Below, piece by piece: positions 27,990 through 37,199 of a stretch of 64,000 nucleotides of DNA. Position 1 is the first letter of the stretch, and each line of letters begins with the position of its first letter. The position numbers and the translations under genes are program-made. The stretch is from Clostridiales bacterium (lineage in GTDB: Bacteria; Bacillota; Clostridia; Lachnospirales; Lachnospiraceae): positions 1 to 64,000 of the forward strand of contig JAAYPT010000046.1 in NCBI GenBank assembly GCA_012519695.1. The letters run 5' to 3'. The notes beneath the pieces were generated by a model. The model was given only the letters and a program-made list of their open reading frames with translations. It searched no databases and was not told the origin of the DNA.

Positions 27990-29404
27990 ATGAAGCTTTG
28001 GCAAAAGATTTTTCTCTATACATTAATACTGGTGATGCTTGCAGTAGGTGTGACCAGTATTTTGTTATTGGAAAACAGTTATTCATTAGCAATGAACCAG
28101 AAGAAACAAAGTGTATACAGTGAACATGAATTCTTTTGTTCTGGTTTTAAAAGCATGGTTATCACAGAGCGTTTGAAACAGAATGCGGTAGTACTTGAAG
28201 ATACCCAGGTAGAAAAGTTAATGAAAGAAGTGATGGATGAAGAAACAACTGACAGTACAATTTTCCTGGATGAGAATCAAAAGCAGATATGTGCCAATAA
28301 AAAAGAAGAAATACCAAAGGAATTATTGGCATTGGTAAAAAAAGAAAAAGATACTTGTATGCAGGCAAGTGGAAAAAAGATTTATACGGTATCTTTAGAG
28401 CGAATCGAGGGAGTGGAGTATTATCTGGTTACCGTGCAGGATATTTCAGATGTAATGGAGATTCATCAGGATATGTTGCAACGAATCCAAATAATTAGTA
28501 TGGGATGTGCAGTAGGAATTTCTGTAATTCTTCTCATCGTGGTAAAGTTATTATTACTTCCATTACAGAAGATGAATGCGGGAACCAAGGCAATTGCGCA
28601 GGGAGACTATGAAAAGCGTATACCGGAAAAAGGAAGTGGTGAACTTTCGGAGCTTGCGCATAATATGAATACTATGGCGGCTGCGGTGGAAAAAATGTAA
28701 AAGCATTGGAGGACGTAGCGGAAAATCGCAAACAATTTATAGATAATCTTGCCCACGAAATGAAAACGCCCCTTACTTCTATTCTCGGATTTGCAGACCT
28801 GTTGCAGATTAAAAAGGATATATCAGAAGAAGGAAGAATCGAATATGCAGGAATTATTAAAGAAGAGGCTGCAAGAATGCGTACGTTGTCTGGAAAACTC
28901 ATGGAATTGATTACCGTAGGAGAAGCAAATATCGAGTGGAAGTCAGAAGATATGAAGGCATTATTTGAAGAAATCGGAACATCTCTAAAAGTAGTGGCAC
29001 AGAAACAAAGAATGCAGTTCGTATGTGAAGCAGAGTCCGGACAGTTGGTAGTTGATAAGGAATTATTCAAGTCTTTGATTTATAATTTGGTGGATAATGC
29101 CATAAAAGCATCCAATGAAGGTGGAAAAATTCAGGTATCCGGGTATTTTATAAAAGAGGAATTTGTGATTACGGTAGAAGATAATGGAATCGGAATCCCC
29201 AAAGAAGAATTAGAAAAGATTACACAGGCATTTTACATGGTAGATAAAGCACGAAGCAGGAAAAAAGGAGGGGCGGGATTAGGACTTGCCCTATGTGCGG
29301 AAATTGTAGAAATACATCGGGGAAGTATGCGGTTTGAAAGTGAAGTAAATCAAGGAACTCGTGTTATTATCCGAATGAGAGGGGGCAAAGAAAATGAAGA
29401 ATAG
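27990..29404 (+). pseudogene. Sensor histidine kinase split by a one-base frameshift
   Basis: The first part (27990-28700) holds an N-terminal helix, an extracellular sensor of about 125 residues, a second helix and a HAMP domain, and stops at TAA 28698-28700. The second part, in another frame, continues with AENRKQFIDNLAHEMKTPL (phospho-His H-box), the N-box LVDNAIKAS and the G-boxes DNGIGIP and GAGLGLAL. The junction is a run of six As at 28690-28695. One more A would give an unbroken kinase (EKNVKALEDVAEN). It could be a mutation, a sequencing error, or a slippery site allowing some full-length product. Confidence 0.85.
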
Positions 29405-30374
29405 AAAAGTGGGTTCAATGATACGAACCTTTTTCTGTGCAGGACTGATTCTTGGAGTGGGGTATCTGGGAGTTGTAAAAGGTGGAAAAATGGTACTTGG
29501 AAATGAGGAGAAGCCCCAAAAGGCAAATTTTGAAGATACCAGTTCCAACGTATTTTTCGGAAAAATAGAAGAAGACATACAGCTATTTCCATGGAATTAT
29601 TACGGGAAAAATGAAGTACATGAAGCGTTAGAAGAAACATATTTAGCGGAAACGTTAGCGTTAATGCAGGAAAAAGTATATAGTATGGAAGCGGTACATT
29701 GTGGTGTTTCCAGAGAAACCATAGATGCAGCATATGAAAAGAAAGGCAGTAACATCGTAGAGAATGTGCGAGCTTTTGATACAGATTATGGAGAGATATT
29801 TTTTTATCAGGATACCTTAGAAGTGCGGGGAGAGGAATATCAGGTAAAAGCCGCATTTTCCGACTATGCTATTTATAACTTTACCTGTATGAAAAATGTG
29901 GGAGCGGATGTAAGACAGACAGAAGAGTGGAAAAAGGGGAAGGAAAAACTGAAAAAGATGTTGGATAACTATCAGCATGAAATTGGGATTGTGACGTTTA
30001 ATGTAGAAGAACTGGAATATTTGAATAGCGATGAGTTATATGTGATAGAGAATCCAAAGAATGCAAACAAGAGTATGGAAAGTTCTTTTGCAGAATCCTA
30101 TGCCATGCAGATGGAAAACTTGCAGAAAATGCTTAATCCCAACGAAAATGGGGAGGTAGGAGTAGAAAATAATATAGGAGTAGTAAATGAGGCATGGGCA
30201 GTAGATAGCGATGATAGTGGTAGTATGTATGATGATATTGAAAACTATTCTTATCAGATAATTGAATTAAATGATGTGATTTTATTATTGGTACAGGGAG
30301 ATTATATGTGCCAGGGAATATATTATGATCCGATAGAGCAAACGGTTTGCGGATATAACATGTTTATGCAATAA
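29394..30374 (+). CDS. Membrane-anchored protein of unknown function in a two-component operon
   Basis: This 326-residue protein has one N-terminal hydrophobic helix (about 10-27) and an extracytoplasmic remainder that is acidic and has no motif I recognise. It overlaps the kinase frame by 11 bases, so it is coupled to the two-component genes. A C-terminal part with VILLLVQGDYMCQGIYYDP hints at a folded beta-rich domain. A co-sensor or a lipoprotein-like output protein is possible; nothing in the sequence settles it. Confidence 0.6.
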   Translation: MKNRKVGSMIRTFFCAGLILGVGYLGVVKGGKMVLGNEEKPQKANFEDTSSNVFFGKIEEDIQLFPWNYYGKNEVHEALEETYLAETLALMQEKVYSMEAVHCGVSRETIDAAYEKKGSNIVENVRAFDTDYGEIFFYQDTLEVRGEEYQVKAAFSDYAIYNFTCMKNVGADVRQTEEWKKGKEKLKKMLDNYQHEIGIVTFNVEELEYLNSDELYVIENPKNANKSMESSFAESYAMQMENLQKMLNPNENGEVGVENNIGVVNEAWAVDSDDSGSMYDDIENYSYQIIELNDVILLLVQGDYMCQGIYYDPIEQTVCGYNMFMQ

Positions 30375-30424
30375 ACAAAATATAAATAGAATCTAAAATT
30401 TTTCGAAAGCCTTTGAAAAATCAG

Positions 30425-30453
30425 TTGTACAAAAATACTCCTTGAATTATAAT
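30425..30453 (+). promoter_or_regulatory. Promoter of the clpX-like operon
   Basis: TTGTAC (30425-30430), a 17-base spacer and TATAAT (30448-30453) lie 47 bases before the clpX-like start. This is one of the best housekeeping-type promoters in the window. Confidence 0.75.
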
Positions 30454-30500
30454 AAAAATAAGATTCTGTTAGAGGAATTGTAGGAAAAGAGGAGAACACA

Positions 30501-31997
30501 ATGAACGATAACGAAAAATTTGACGATACACAGTTACAGGACGAAAATGATACAAGAGATGTAACTGATAGTAATAGTAACGATAATCAGGAAAATAACG
30601 ATAACAACGAATATGAAGATGTTTGTTATATTTGCCGAAGACCGGAGAGCAAAGCCGGTAAGATGATAAAGATTCCGAATAATATTTGCATTTGTGCAGA
30701 TTGTATGCAAAAGACTTTTGACAGTATGAATCACTCCGGATTCCCAATGGGTGATTTTAGCAATATGACAGGAATGCCAAATATCAGTCTAGTAAACTTA
30801 TCTGACATTCAGAATATGAATTCCGTACCAAAGAGTCAGAGACTGAAGAAAAAGAAACCGAAGGAAGAAAAGAAAACAGCTCCGGTATTAGATATTAAGT
30901 CTATTCCGGCACCACATAAGATAAAAGCAAGTCTGGATGAATATGTGGTAGGACAGGAAAAGGCGAAGAAAGTAATGGCTGTTGCAGTATACAACCATTA
31001 TAAGAGAATATCCTGTGATAATCTGGATGGTGTTGAGATTGAAAAGTCCAATATGTTAATGATAGGACCTACCGGAAGTGGTAAGACTTATATGGTTAAA
31101 ACATTGGCAAAGCTTTTGGATGTACCTTTGGCTATTGCAGATGCCACATCTTTAACTGAGGCGGGATATATCGGTGATGATATTGAAAGTGTTGTATCCA
31201 AGCTTCTTGCAGCAGCAGATAATGATGTAGAACGTGCAGAACACGGAATTATTTTTATTGACGAAATTGATAAGATTGCGAAAAAGAAAAACACCAATCA
31301 GCGTGATGTAAGCGGTGAAAGTGTACAGCAGGGAATGTTGAAACTTTTAGAAGGAGCGGAAATCGAAGTTCCGGTAGGAGCAAACAGTAAAAATGCTATG
31401 GTACCGATGGTGACTGTGAATACCAAGGATATTTTATTTATTTGCGGCGGAGCATTCCCGGATTTGGAAGAAATCATCAAAGAACGTTTGAATAAGCATT
31501 CATCTATGGGATTTCAGGCAGATTTAAAAGATAAGTATGACAAGGAAGAGAATTTACTCCATGAGGTTGCAGTAGAGGATATCCGAAAGTATGGTATGAT
31601 TCCGGAGTTCTTAGGGCGTTTGCCGGTTATCTTTGCATTAGATGCACTGACAGAAGATATGTTGGTAAAAATCTTAGAAGAACCGAAAAACGCAATTATT
31701 AAACAGTACAAGAAGTTATTGGCAATGGACGAAGTGAAGTTGGAGTTTGAGCCGGAAGCACTTCGTGCTATCGCAAGAAAAGCAAAGAAAAAGGATGTAG
31801 GAGCCAGAGCATTGCGTGCCATTATCGAAGATTTTATGCTGGATATTATGTATGAGATTCCAAAGGATGACAATATTGGGGTTGTCACCATCACAGAGGA
31901 CTACATAGAAAATAAAGGTGGCCCGGTGATTACAATGCGTGGATGCATGGAATTAGAAGACAAAGCAACACCAAAAGAGGAATCCGTCATATCCTAG
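30501..31997 (+). CDS. clpX: ClpX-like AAA+ unfoldase with extended acidic N-terminus
   Basis: ClpX recognises and unfolds proteins for the ClpP protease. This 498-residue protein is longer than usual (about 420). The first 40 residues are rich in Asp and Asn, followed by a zinc domain with C42-x2-C45 and C65-x2-C68. Walker A is GPTGSGKT (189-196), Walker B IIFIDEIDK, pore loop GYIG, and a GAR sensor-2 region. The ClpP-docking loop, normally IGF, reads M336-G337-F338. No clpP is adjacent; instead a subtilase and lspA follow. It may be a second ClpX paralogue with special substrates (inference). Confidence 0.85.
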   Translation: MNDNEKFDDTQLQDENDTRDVTDSNSNDNQENNDNNEYEDVCYICRRPESKAGKMIKIPNNICICADCMQKTFDSMNHSGFPMGDFSNMTGMPNISLVNLSDIQNMNSVPKSQRLKKKKPKEEKKTAPVLDIKSIPAPHKIKASLDEYVVGQEKAKKVMAVAVYNHYKRISCDNLDGVEIEKSNMLMIGPTGSGKTYMVKTLAKLLDVPLAIADATSLTEAGYIGDDIESVVSKLLAAADNDVERAEHGIIFIDEIDKIAKKKNTNQRDVSGESVQQGMLKLLEGAEIEVPVGANSKNAMVPMVTVNTKDILFICGGAFPDLEEIIKERLNKHSSMGFQADLKDKYDKEENLLHEVAVEDIRKYGMIPEFLGRLPVIFALDALTEDMLVKILEEPKNAIIKQYKKLLAMDEVKLEFEPEALRAIARKAKKKDVGARALRAIIEDFMLDIMYEIPKDDNIGVVTITEDYIENKGGPVITMRGCMELEDKATPKEESVIS

Positions 31998-32018
31998 TAA
32001 AAAAGAAGGATTCCATAC

Positions 32019-33704
32019 ATGGACTGTGAAGATGTGGTTTATTCCAATGATTACTTTGATTTTATAGCAGAAAAGTTTAGTGGAACAGCAGGAAATATAT
32101 ATGAGTATTGCACACAAAAGATTAATAATGTGTATACAATTGTGTATGCAGCACGAGAGGGATTGTTGCCGTTAAGTATTGCCAATTATACTTATTCATC
32201 CATTCCAAAGTGTTTTACATTAATGGATAAGAGTGCATTAGAGGCGAGTGGGATATTGCGTATGCAAAATTATCCCACTTTGTCATTAAAAGGACAAGGA
32301 ATATTAATTGGTTTTGTAGATACTGGAATTGATTACAAAAATCCGGTATTTTTAAATGCAGATGGTAGTAGTAGAATTGCCGCTATCTGGGATCAGACAG
32401 AGCGAAGCGGAACTCCACCGGAGGGCTTTATTTATGGAAGTGAATACCGGAATGAGATAATCAATGAGGCATTAGAGAGCCAAAGACCGGAAAATATTGT
32501 ACCATCAAAAGATACAGATGGGCATGGGACATTTTTAGCAAGTGTAGCAGCAGGAAGTGAATTGCCGGAACAGGATTTTATAGGGGCTGCCCCGTATGCT
32601 CAAATTGCAATGGTAAAGCTAAAGGAAGCAAAACCATATTTAAGAGAATTTTATTTTATTCCGGAAAGTGCAACAGCCTATCAGGAAAATGACATTATGG
32701 CAGGTGTTGCATATTTAAATCAACTTGCAGAAAAAATGAATGTGCCATTGGTGTTATGTACCTCCGTAGGCTCTAATTCGGGAAGTCATGGGACAGGAAG
32801 CAATCCGTTACTGTCGGTATTAGAGTCAATCGCATTAAGAAGACCCAGAGGTGTGGTAGTTGCCGCCGGAAATGAAGGAAATCAGAGACATCATTTTGCA
32901 GGACAGATACCGGAACAGGAAGAGTATCAGGATGTGGAAATCAGTGTAGGAACCGGAGTAGACGGATTTATTCTGGAAATGTGGGCAAGTGCGCCACAGC
33001 TTTTTGCAGTGGAAATCATATCTCCCACCGGAGAGCGAATACCAAAGGAATTTATTCTGTCCGGTGGGAAGGAATATACCTTTTTATTTGAAAATACCAC
33101 AGTGTCCATAGATTATCGAATTGCAAGAATATCCGCAGGTGATCAGCTTATTTTTATACGGTTTATCAATCCGGTACAGGGCATTTGGAATATTCGTGTG
33201 TACCGTCAGGCAGTGTATGCAGAAAGTTATCATATGTGGCTTCCTATACGAGAACTGATGACAGGTGAAGTGTATTTCTTACGTTCTAATCCGGATACCA
33301 CCATTACCACACCGGGAAATGGTTATAACGTTATGACAGTTACTGCATATGATGCAAGTGATAATAGCATTTTTATCGATGCAAGCAGGGGATTTACCGT
33401 TACTGGCATGATTAAGCCGGATTTTGCAGCACCGGGAGTAAATGTATATGGAGCAGGACTGCGTAATCAATTTGTAACCAAAAGCGGAACCAGTGTGGCG
33501 GCAGCAGTCACCAGTGGAGCAGTGGCATTGCTGTTAGAGTGGGCGGTAGCCAGAGGAAATAATACATTGATTAATAATTTAGATATGAAGAACATATTGA
33601 TTCGTGGAGCACAGCGTGATCCGGGCAGAACCTATCCAAGCCGAGAGTGGGGATATGGAAAACTGGATTTGTACCAGGCATTTGAAAATATTCGAGTAAA
33701 ATAG
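32019..33704 (+). CDS. Subtilisin-family (S8) protease, Csp-like
   Basis: This 561-residue S8 peptidase has the full catalytic triad: D101 (GFVDTGIDY), H169 (TDGHGTFLAS) and S492 (KSGTSVAA). It has no signal peptide and a short N-terminal region before the catalytic domain, with a long insertion between His and Ser. This organisation resembles clostridial Csp proteases, which activate the spore cortex enzyme SleC. It lies 21 bases after clpX and 23 before lspA. A SleC-like protein is encoded at 51815, so a processing relationship is possible but not shown. Confidence 0.85.
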   Translation: MDCEDVVYSNDYFDFIAEKFSGTAGNIYEYCTQKINNVYTIVYAAREGLLPLSIANYTYSSIPKCFTLMDKSALEASGILRMQNYPTLSLKGQGILIGFVDTGIDYKNPVFLNADGSSRIAAIWDQTERSGTPPEGFIYGSEYRNEIINEALESQRPENIVPSKDTDGHGTFLASVAAGSELPEQDFIGAAPYAQIAMVKLKEAKPYLREFYFIPESATAYQENDIMAGVAYLNQLAEKMNVPLVLCTSVGSNSGSHGTGSNPLLSVLESIALRRPRGVVVAAGNEGNQRHHFAGQIPEQEEYQDVEISVGTGVDGFILEMWASAPQLFAVEIISPTGERIPKEFILSGGKEYTFLFENTTVSIDYRIARISAGDQLIFIRFINPVQGIWNIRVYRQAVYAESYHMWLPIRELMTGEVYFLRSNPDTTITTPGNGYNVMTVTAYDASDNSIFIDASRGFTVTGMIKPDFAAPGVNVYGAGLRNQFVTKSGTSVAAAVTSGAVALLLEWAVARGNNTLINNLDMKNILIRGAQRDPGRTYPSREWGYGKLDLYQAFENIRVK

Positions 33705-33727
33705 CCGGAGGATAAGGAGAAAATAAA

Positions 33728-34180
33728 ATGGTATATGGTGTGATAGTGGCAATATTATTTGCAGGAGATTTTTTTCTCAAGAAACAAGTGGAAGAAAAGA
33801 TAGAGAAGGATCAGCAGCATGAAGTATGTGGTGGAAAAATTGTAATACAAAAATACTATAATAACGGTGCTGCCTTAAATTTTATGGAAAAAAGACCAAA
33901 AGTATTAAGAAGTTTTTGTGGTGGAATTGTACTGATTGTGGGAATAATCTGGTACTTATTTTTGCGGGAAAAAAGAAATCCCGGAGTTCTCTTAGGACTA
34001 AGTCTGATGTTGGGGGGCGGAGCCAGTAATCTGTATGACCGAATCATAAAAGGGCATGTAGTGGATTATTTTAGTTTTCGTACTCCGTGGAACTGGTTTA
34101 ACAAAATCGTGTTTAATATATCCGATATGTTTATATTTGCGGGAAGTATCCTAGTTGTATTATTTGGAAAAGGAAAATGA
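33728..34180 (+). CDS. lspA: Signal peptidase II (prolipoprotein peptidase) family
   Basis: LspA removes signal peptides from lipidated prolipoproteins. The 150-residue protein has four hydrophobic segments, the N-terminal D14, NNGAALNF, and the two catalytic Asp regions GGASNLYDRIIKGHVVDYFSF (long block; key Asp in VVDY) and FNISD. The wording is somewhat divergent from housekeeping LspA, so it may be a paralogue. GGAGGATAAGGAG precedes the ATG. It ends the clpX operon. Confidence 0.85.
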   Translation: MVYGVIVAILFAGDFFLKKQVEEKIEKDQQHEVCGGKIVIQKYYNNGAALNFMEKRPKVLRSFCGGIVLIVGIIWYLFLREKRNPGVLLGLSLMLGGGASNLYDRIIKGHVVDYFSFRTPWNWFNKIVFNISDMFIFAGSILVVLFGKGK

Positions 34181-34184
34181 TAGA

Positions 34185-34210
34185 TAATAGGAAATTGCGT
34201 TCTATTGCAC
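34185..34210 (+). repeat. Dispersed AATAGGAAATT hairpin repeat, copy C
   Basis: AATAG (34186-34190) and CTATT (34202-34206) flank GAAATTGCGTT, followed by GCAC and an A-run. Here the repeat lies just before, not after, the terminator of lspA. Confidence 0.6.
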
Positions 34211-34213
34211 AAA

Positions 34214-34241
34214 AAAAGAGGATGTGTTTACATCCTCTTTT
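34214..34241. terminator. Bidirectional terminator between lspA and csp
   Basis: AAAGAGGATG pairs with CATCCTCTTT around TGTTTA, with T-rich flanks on both strands. It lies between the convergent lspA and cold-shock genes. The stretch 34242-34336 is A/T-rich leader or trailer without a gene. Confidence 0.87.
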
Positions 34242-34336
34242 CTCTAATCACCTGCGTTTCATCAATATCTTAATCTTAATAAAAAATCGAAATTTCTATA
34301 TTAGAGACAAAGGTACATTGCGAAAACCTGATTAAA

Positions 34337-34537
34337 TTAGCGAACTACGGTTACGTTTACAGCCTGAGGTCCTTTAGAACCTTCGGTTACTTCGAAATCA
34401 ACAGTAGCGCCTTCTTCTAAGGATTTGAAACCATCCATATTTAATCCGGAATAGTGAACAAATACGTCGTTTCCAGCTTCATCAGAGATGAAACCATATC
34501 CCTTTTGGTTGTTGAACCATTTTACTGTACCCTGCAT
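34337..34537 (-). CDS. cspA: Cold-shock protein (CspA family)
   Basis: This 66-residue single-domain protein is an RNA/DNA chaperone with the RNP motifs KGYGFI and VFVHY. Sequence [17 protein letters not shown] is typical. The ATG at 34537 follows GGAGG by eight bases; the longer frame to 34552 would overlap the ribosome site. It is monocistronic and ends at the bidirectional terminator. Confidence 0.95.
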   Translation of the reverse strand: MQGTVKWFNNQKGYGFISDEAGNDVFVHYSGLNMDGFKSLEEGATVDFEVTEGSKGPQAVNVTVVR

Positions 34538-34652
34538 GTCAAGTACCTCCAAAAAAATAATATATGCTGCCCTGCAACATAGCCTTAGAATAGCACATTA
34601 CAGTGTAAAAGTAAAGGGAAATTGTAAGAAAGTTTGTAAAATTTTTATAAAA

Positions 34653-35159
34653 TTATGTCAAAGTTTCAAATAAGATTTTGTGATTCTTGAAAAAGCGGAT
34701 TACCATATCATCCCAGGCTTGATCCAAGGACTTATCCATGGAAAAATTACGGTAGGAAATGCCCGTGGTACAGATGATTTCCCCGGTCTGGTATTTCAAG
34801 TTCAGATACATGCCGGAAATGTCTTCCGTAGCAAAAGAACTGTGTAAAGAGGCAAGCGTTTTTTCCTGATTTACCTTTGAAAGTAAAAAAACAAATTTAA
34901 AGGAAACAGGAGTACGTTTACCCTTAATAAAATCTAAACAACATGGACGCAACAAGGCAAAGGGAGCATAAGATTCTTCTGCAATCATCTCATATCCTTC
35001 GTCCTCAGGACTGAAGAAGTCAGCGTAAGAATGTCCATCTAAAATCATAGTAGCAAATGTAGTAATGGAGGCTTCAGAAAGTAAAAAATGATCAAAAGTC
35101 TCTGAAAGCAAAAGCAGATGCATAAATTCTTTTATATTATCTATTTTCAGTGCAATCAT
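34653..35159 (-). CDS. Conserved DUF5721-like protein
   Basis: This 168-residue cytoplasmic protein begins MIALKIDNIKEFMHLLLLSE and resembles a family of Lachnospiraceae proteins that I recall as DUF5721, with no known function. The ATG at 35159 follows GAAGGAGG by eight bases; longer frames upstream lack a ribosome site. No catalytic motif was recognised. The gap of 115 bases to the cold-shock gene holds no clear terminator. Confidence 0.65.
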   Translation of the reverse strand: MIALKIDNIKEFMHLLLLSETFDHFLLSEASITTFATMILDGHSYADFFSPEDEGYEMIAEESYAPFALLRPCCLDFIKGKRTPVSFKFVFLLSKVNQEKTLASLHSSFATEDISGMYLNLKYQTGEIICTTGISYRNFSMDKSLDQAWDDMVIRFFKNHKILFETLT

Positions 35160-35306
35160 AAAATGCCTCCTTCTAAACATGTTATAAATGTGATTATACC
35201 ATAACTGCATTTTAAAAATCTACGCCAATATAATGAAAGATTTCTTTGCGTAATAAGTAAAAATAAGTAAAAAAATAGAAAAATATGTAAAGTTTTCAGA
35301 AAACGC

Positions 35307-35335
35307 TTGACAATACAAAAATAAATGTGTACATT
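35307..35335 (+). promoter_or_regulatory. Promoter for the small gene at 35372
   Basis: TTGACA (35307-35312), a 17-base spacer and TACATT (35330-35335). The predicted start lies near 35342, so the coding start must be downstream of the first in-frame ATG codons. Confidence 0.6.
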
Positions 35336-35371
35336 TACAGTATGAATAGCATAGGTAGAGGATGTGGAGAG

Positions 35372-35671
35372 ATGAATCAGATTTGCAGCAAGCAGAACTA
35401 TAATATTTACAAAGCTTCCGGAGGTTTTATTATTCATAATACAGCCAAAGAGTTTAAGGACGGACACACCCATCTTAACAGTTTTAAATCGGCAAAATAT
35501 TTAGTGGATTTAGCCATTCATAAGAGTATCCCATATCATTTGGATCGCTATCGTTTGATTAGCCTGACAAGGATTACAGAGGATGAAGAGTATAAGCGGA
35601 AAATCATGGAGTTGCTACAAAACAAAAGACCAAAGTCAAATTACATAAACTGTGGCAGAAAAGTAGGATAA
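35372..35671 (+). CDS. Small protein of unknown function
   Basis: This 99-residue, basic, non-membrane protein contains HTHLNSFKSAKYLVDLAIHK and was not recognised. The ATG at 35372 is chosen because AGGATGTGGAGAG precedes it and the promoter places the transcript start near 35342. It has its own promoter and terminator, so it is probably a real single-gene unit. Confidence 0.6.
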   Translation: MNQICSKQNYNIYKASGGFIIHNTAKEFKDGHTHLNSFKSAKYLVDLAIHKSIPYHLDRYRLISLTRITEDEEYKRKIMELLQNKRPKSNYINCGRKVG

Positions 35672-35711
35672 AAGAGAAAGTGGAGTATTACCTTAATATA
35701 TTCAAATTAGA

Positions 35712-35749
35712 AAGGAAGTTTGACAATCAGAAGTGTCAGACTTCTTTTT
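35712..35749 (+). terminator. Terminator of the small gene at 35372
   Basis: GAAGTTTGACA pairs with TGTCAGACTTC (one G-T pair) around ATCAGAAG, followed by five Ts. The repeat copy D begins directly after it. Confidence 0.85.
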
Positions 35750-35779
35750 ATGCAATAGGAAATTACTCCATATTACATA
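35749..35779 (+). repeat. Dispersed AATAGGAAATT hairpin repeat, copy D
   Basis: TATGCAAT and ATTACATA (one mismatch) flank AGGAAATTACTCCAT, followed by an A-run and TTTTGCTAAG. The layout is almost identical to copy B at 8938: terminator, repeat, A-run, GCTAAG. Confidence 0.7.
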
Positions 35780-35899
35780 AAAAACGTTTTGCTAAGAAAG
35801 TTCACCTTGCAGAAATGAAATGAGTCATACTAGAAAAAAAGAATTATTTATAGTATAGTAAGAAAAGAAAAAGAAACGGATGTAAAGCAGGAGGATATT

Positions 35900-37180
35900 A
35901 TGACTGAAAAATTATTACAATTATTAAAGGCAGGAACCAGTGCCATTATGGTGGTAAAAGAGGCAGAGCAGCAGTTGAAAGAGGCAGGTTTTGAAGAATT
36001 GTGTTTTTCCAATACCTGGGGACTTACTGAGGGTGGAAAATACTATATGAAACATCACGATACAACCTTGTTGGCTTTTACAGTAGGTCAGCAGGTGGAA
36101 TCTCAAGAAGGATTTAAAATCGCAGCAGCACATACGGATTTTCCATGTCTTAGAATTAAACCAAATCCGGATGTAGCGACCAGCGGATATGCGCAGGTAA
36201 ATGTAGAAGTGTATGGTGGAGCTATTTTAAATACATGGTTAGACAGACCATTAAGTATATCCGGTCGTATTGCAGTAAAAAGCAATGATGTGATGCATCC
36301 GGATATGCGCTATATAGATATAAAACGTCCATTGATGACAATTCCGAATCTTGCAATTCATATGAATCGTGAGGTGAATAAGGGAGTAGAATTGAATCGA
36401 CAAACAGATATGCTTCCCATTGTAGGACTTTTGGAAAAAGAGTTAAATGAAAAACAGGCATTTTTAAAGTTTTTGGCAAAAGAAGAGGGCGTAGCAGTAG
36501 AAGATATCTTAGATTATGAATTGTGGGTATATTGTATGCAAGAGCCGGTAACCTTTGGCATGAATGAGGAATTGATATTATCCCCACGTTTAGATAATCT
36601 TACTTCGGTACAGGCATTATTAACAGGAATTATCGAAGGAAAGCAGAAGAAGGGAATCAATGTAATTGCATTGTTTGACCATGAGGAAATCGGCAGCAAG
36701 ACAAAGCAGGGAGCAGGTTCCTTATTATTGTTAAATGTATTGGAAAAAATATGTGATAGTTTTGGAAAAACAACGGCACAGACCAAGGAAAGCATTTACG
36801 AATCCTTTTTGTTGTCAGTAGACGTAGCCCATGGTTTGCATCCAAATAATGCAGGAAAAATGGATATTACAAACAAACCGGTGTTAGGTGGAGGACTTTG
36901 CATAAAAGAGGCTTGTTCTCAGTCCTATGCTACGGATTGTGAAGCAGTTGCAGTGGTGGAACAGATATGCCAGAGGGCAGGTGTTGCATATCAAAAATTT
37001 GTAAATCGTTCCGACATGGCAGGCGGAGGAACATTAGGTTCCATTGCATCCAGTATTATACCGATTCCTACGGTCGATGTTGGAATTCCGCTCTTAGCAA
37101 TGCATTCAGCAGCAGAAACCATGGGAAAGAAAGATATGGAATCATTAACCGGATTGGTGCGAGAATTTTTCAGCCTTTAA
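35900..37180 (+). CDS. M18-family aminopeptidase
   Basis: This is a cytoplasmic metallo-aminopeptidase of the aspartyl-aminopeptidase family. The 426-residue protein has metal-binding blocks AAAHTDFPCLRIKP, ALFDHEEIGSKT, SVDVAHGLHPN and the C-terminal SAAETMGKKD. YVEVYGGAILNTWLDRPL-like wording (VEVYGGAILNTWLDRPLS) is typical of M18. AGGAGG precedes the ATG. It lies 20 bases before the transglutaminase-like lipoprotein gene. Confidence 0.93.
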   Translation: MTEKLLQLLKAGTSAIMVVKEAEQQLKEAGFEELCFSNTWGLTEGGKYYMKHHDTTLLAFTVGQQVESQEGFKIAAAHTDFPCLRIKPNPDVATSGYAQVNVEVYGGAILNTWLDRPLSISGRIAVKSNDVMHPDMRYIDIKRPLMTIPNLAIHMNREVNKGVELNRQTDMLPIVGLLEKELNEKQAFLKFLAKEEGVAVEDILDYELWVYCMQEPVTFGMNEELILSPRLDNLTSVQALLTGIIEGKQKKGINVIALFDHEEIGSKTKQGAGSLLLLNVLEKICDSFGKTTAQTKESIYESFLLSVDVAHGLHPNNAGKMDITNKPVLGGGLCIKEACSQSYATDCEAVAVVEQICQRAGVAYQKFVNRSDMAGGGTLGSIASSIIPIPTVDVGIPLLAMHSAAETMGKKDMESLTGLVREFFSL

Positions 37181-37199
37181 TATAGGAAGGGAGATATAA

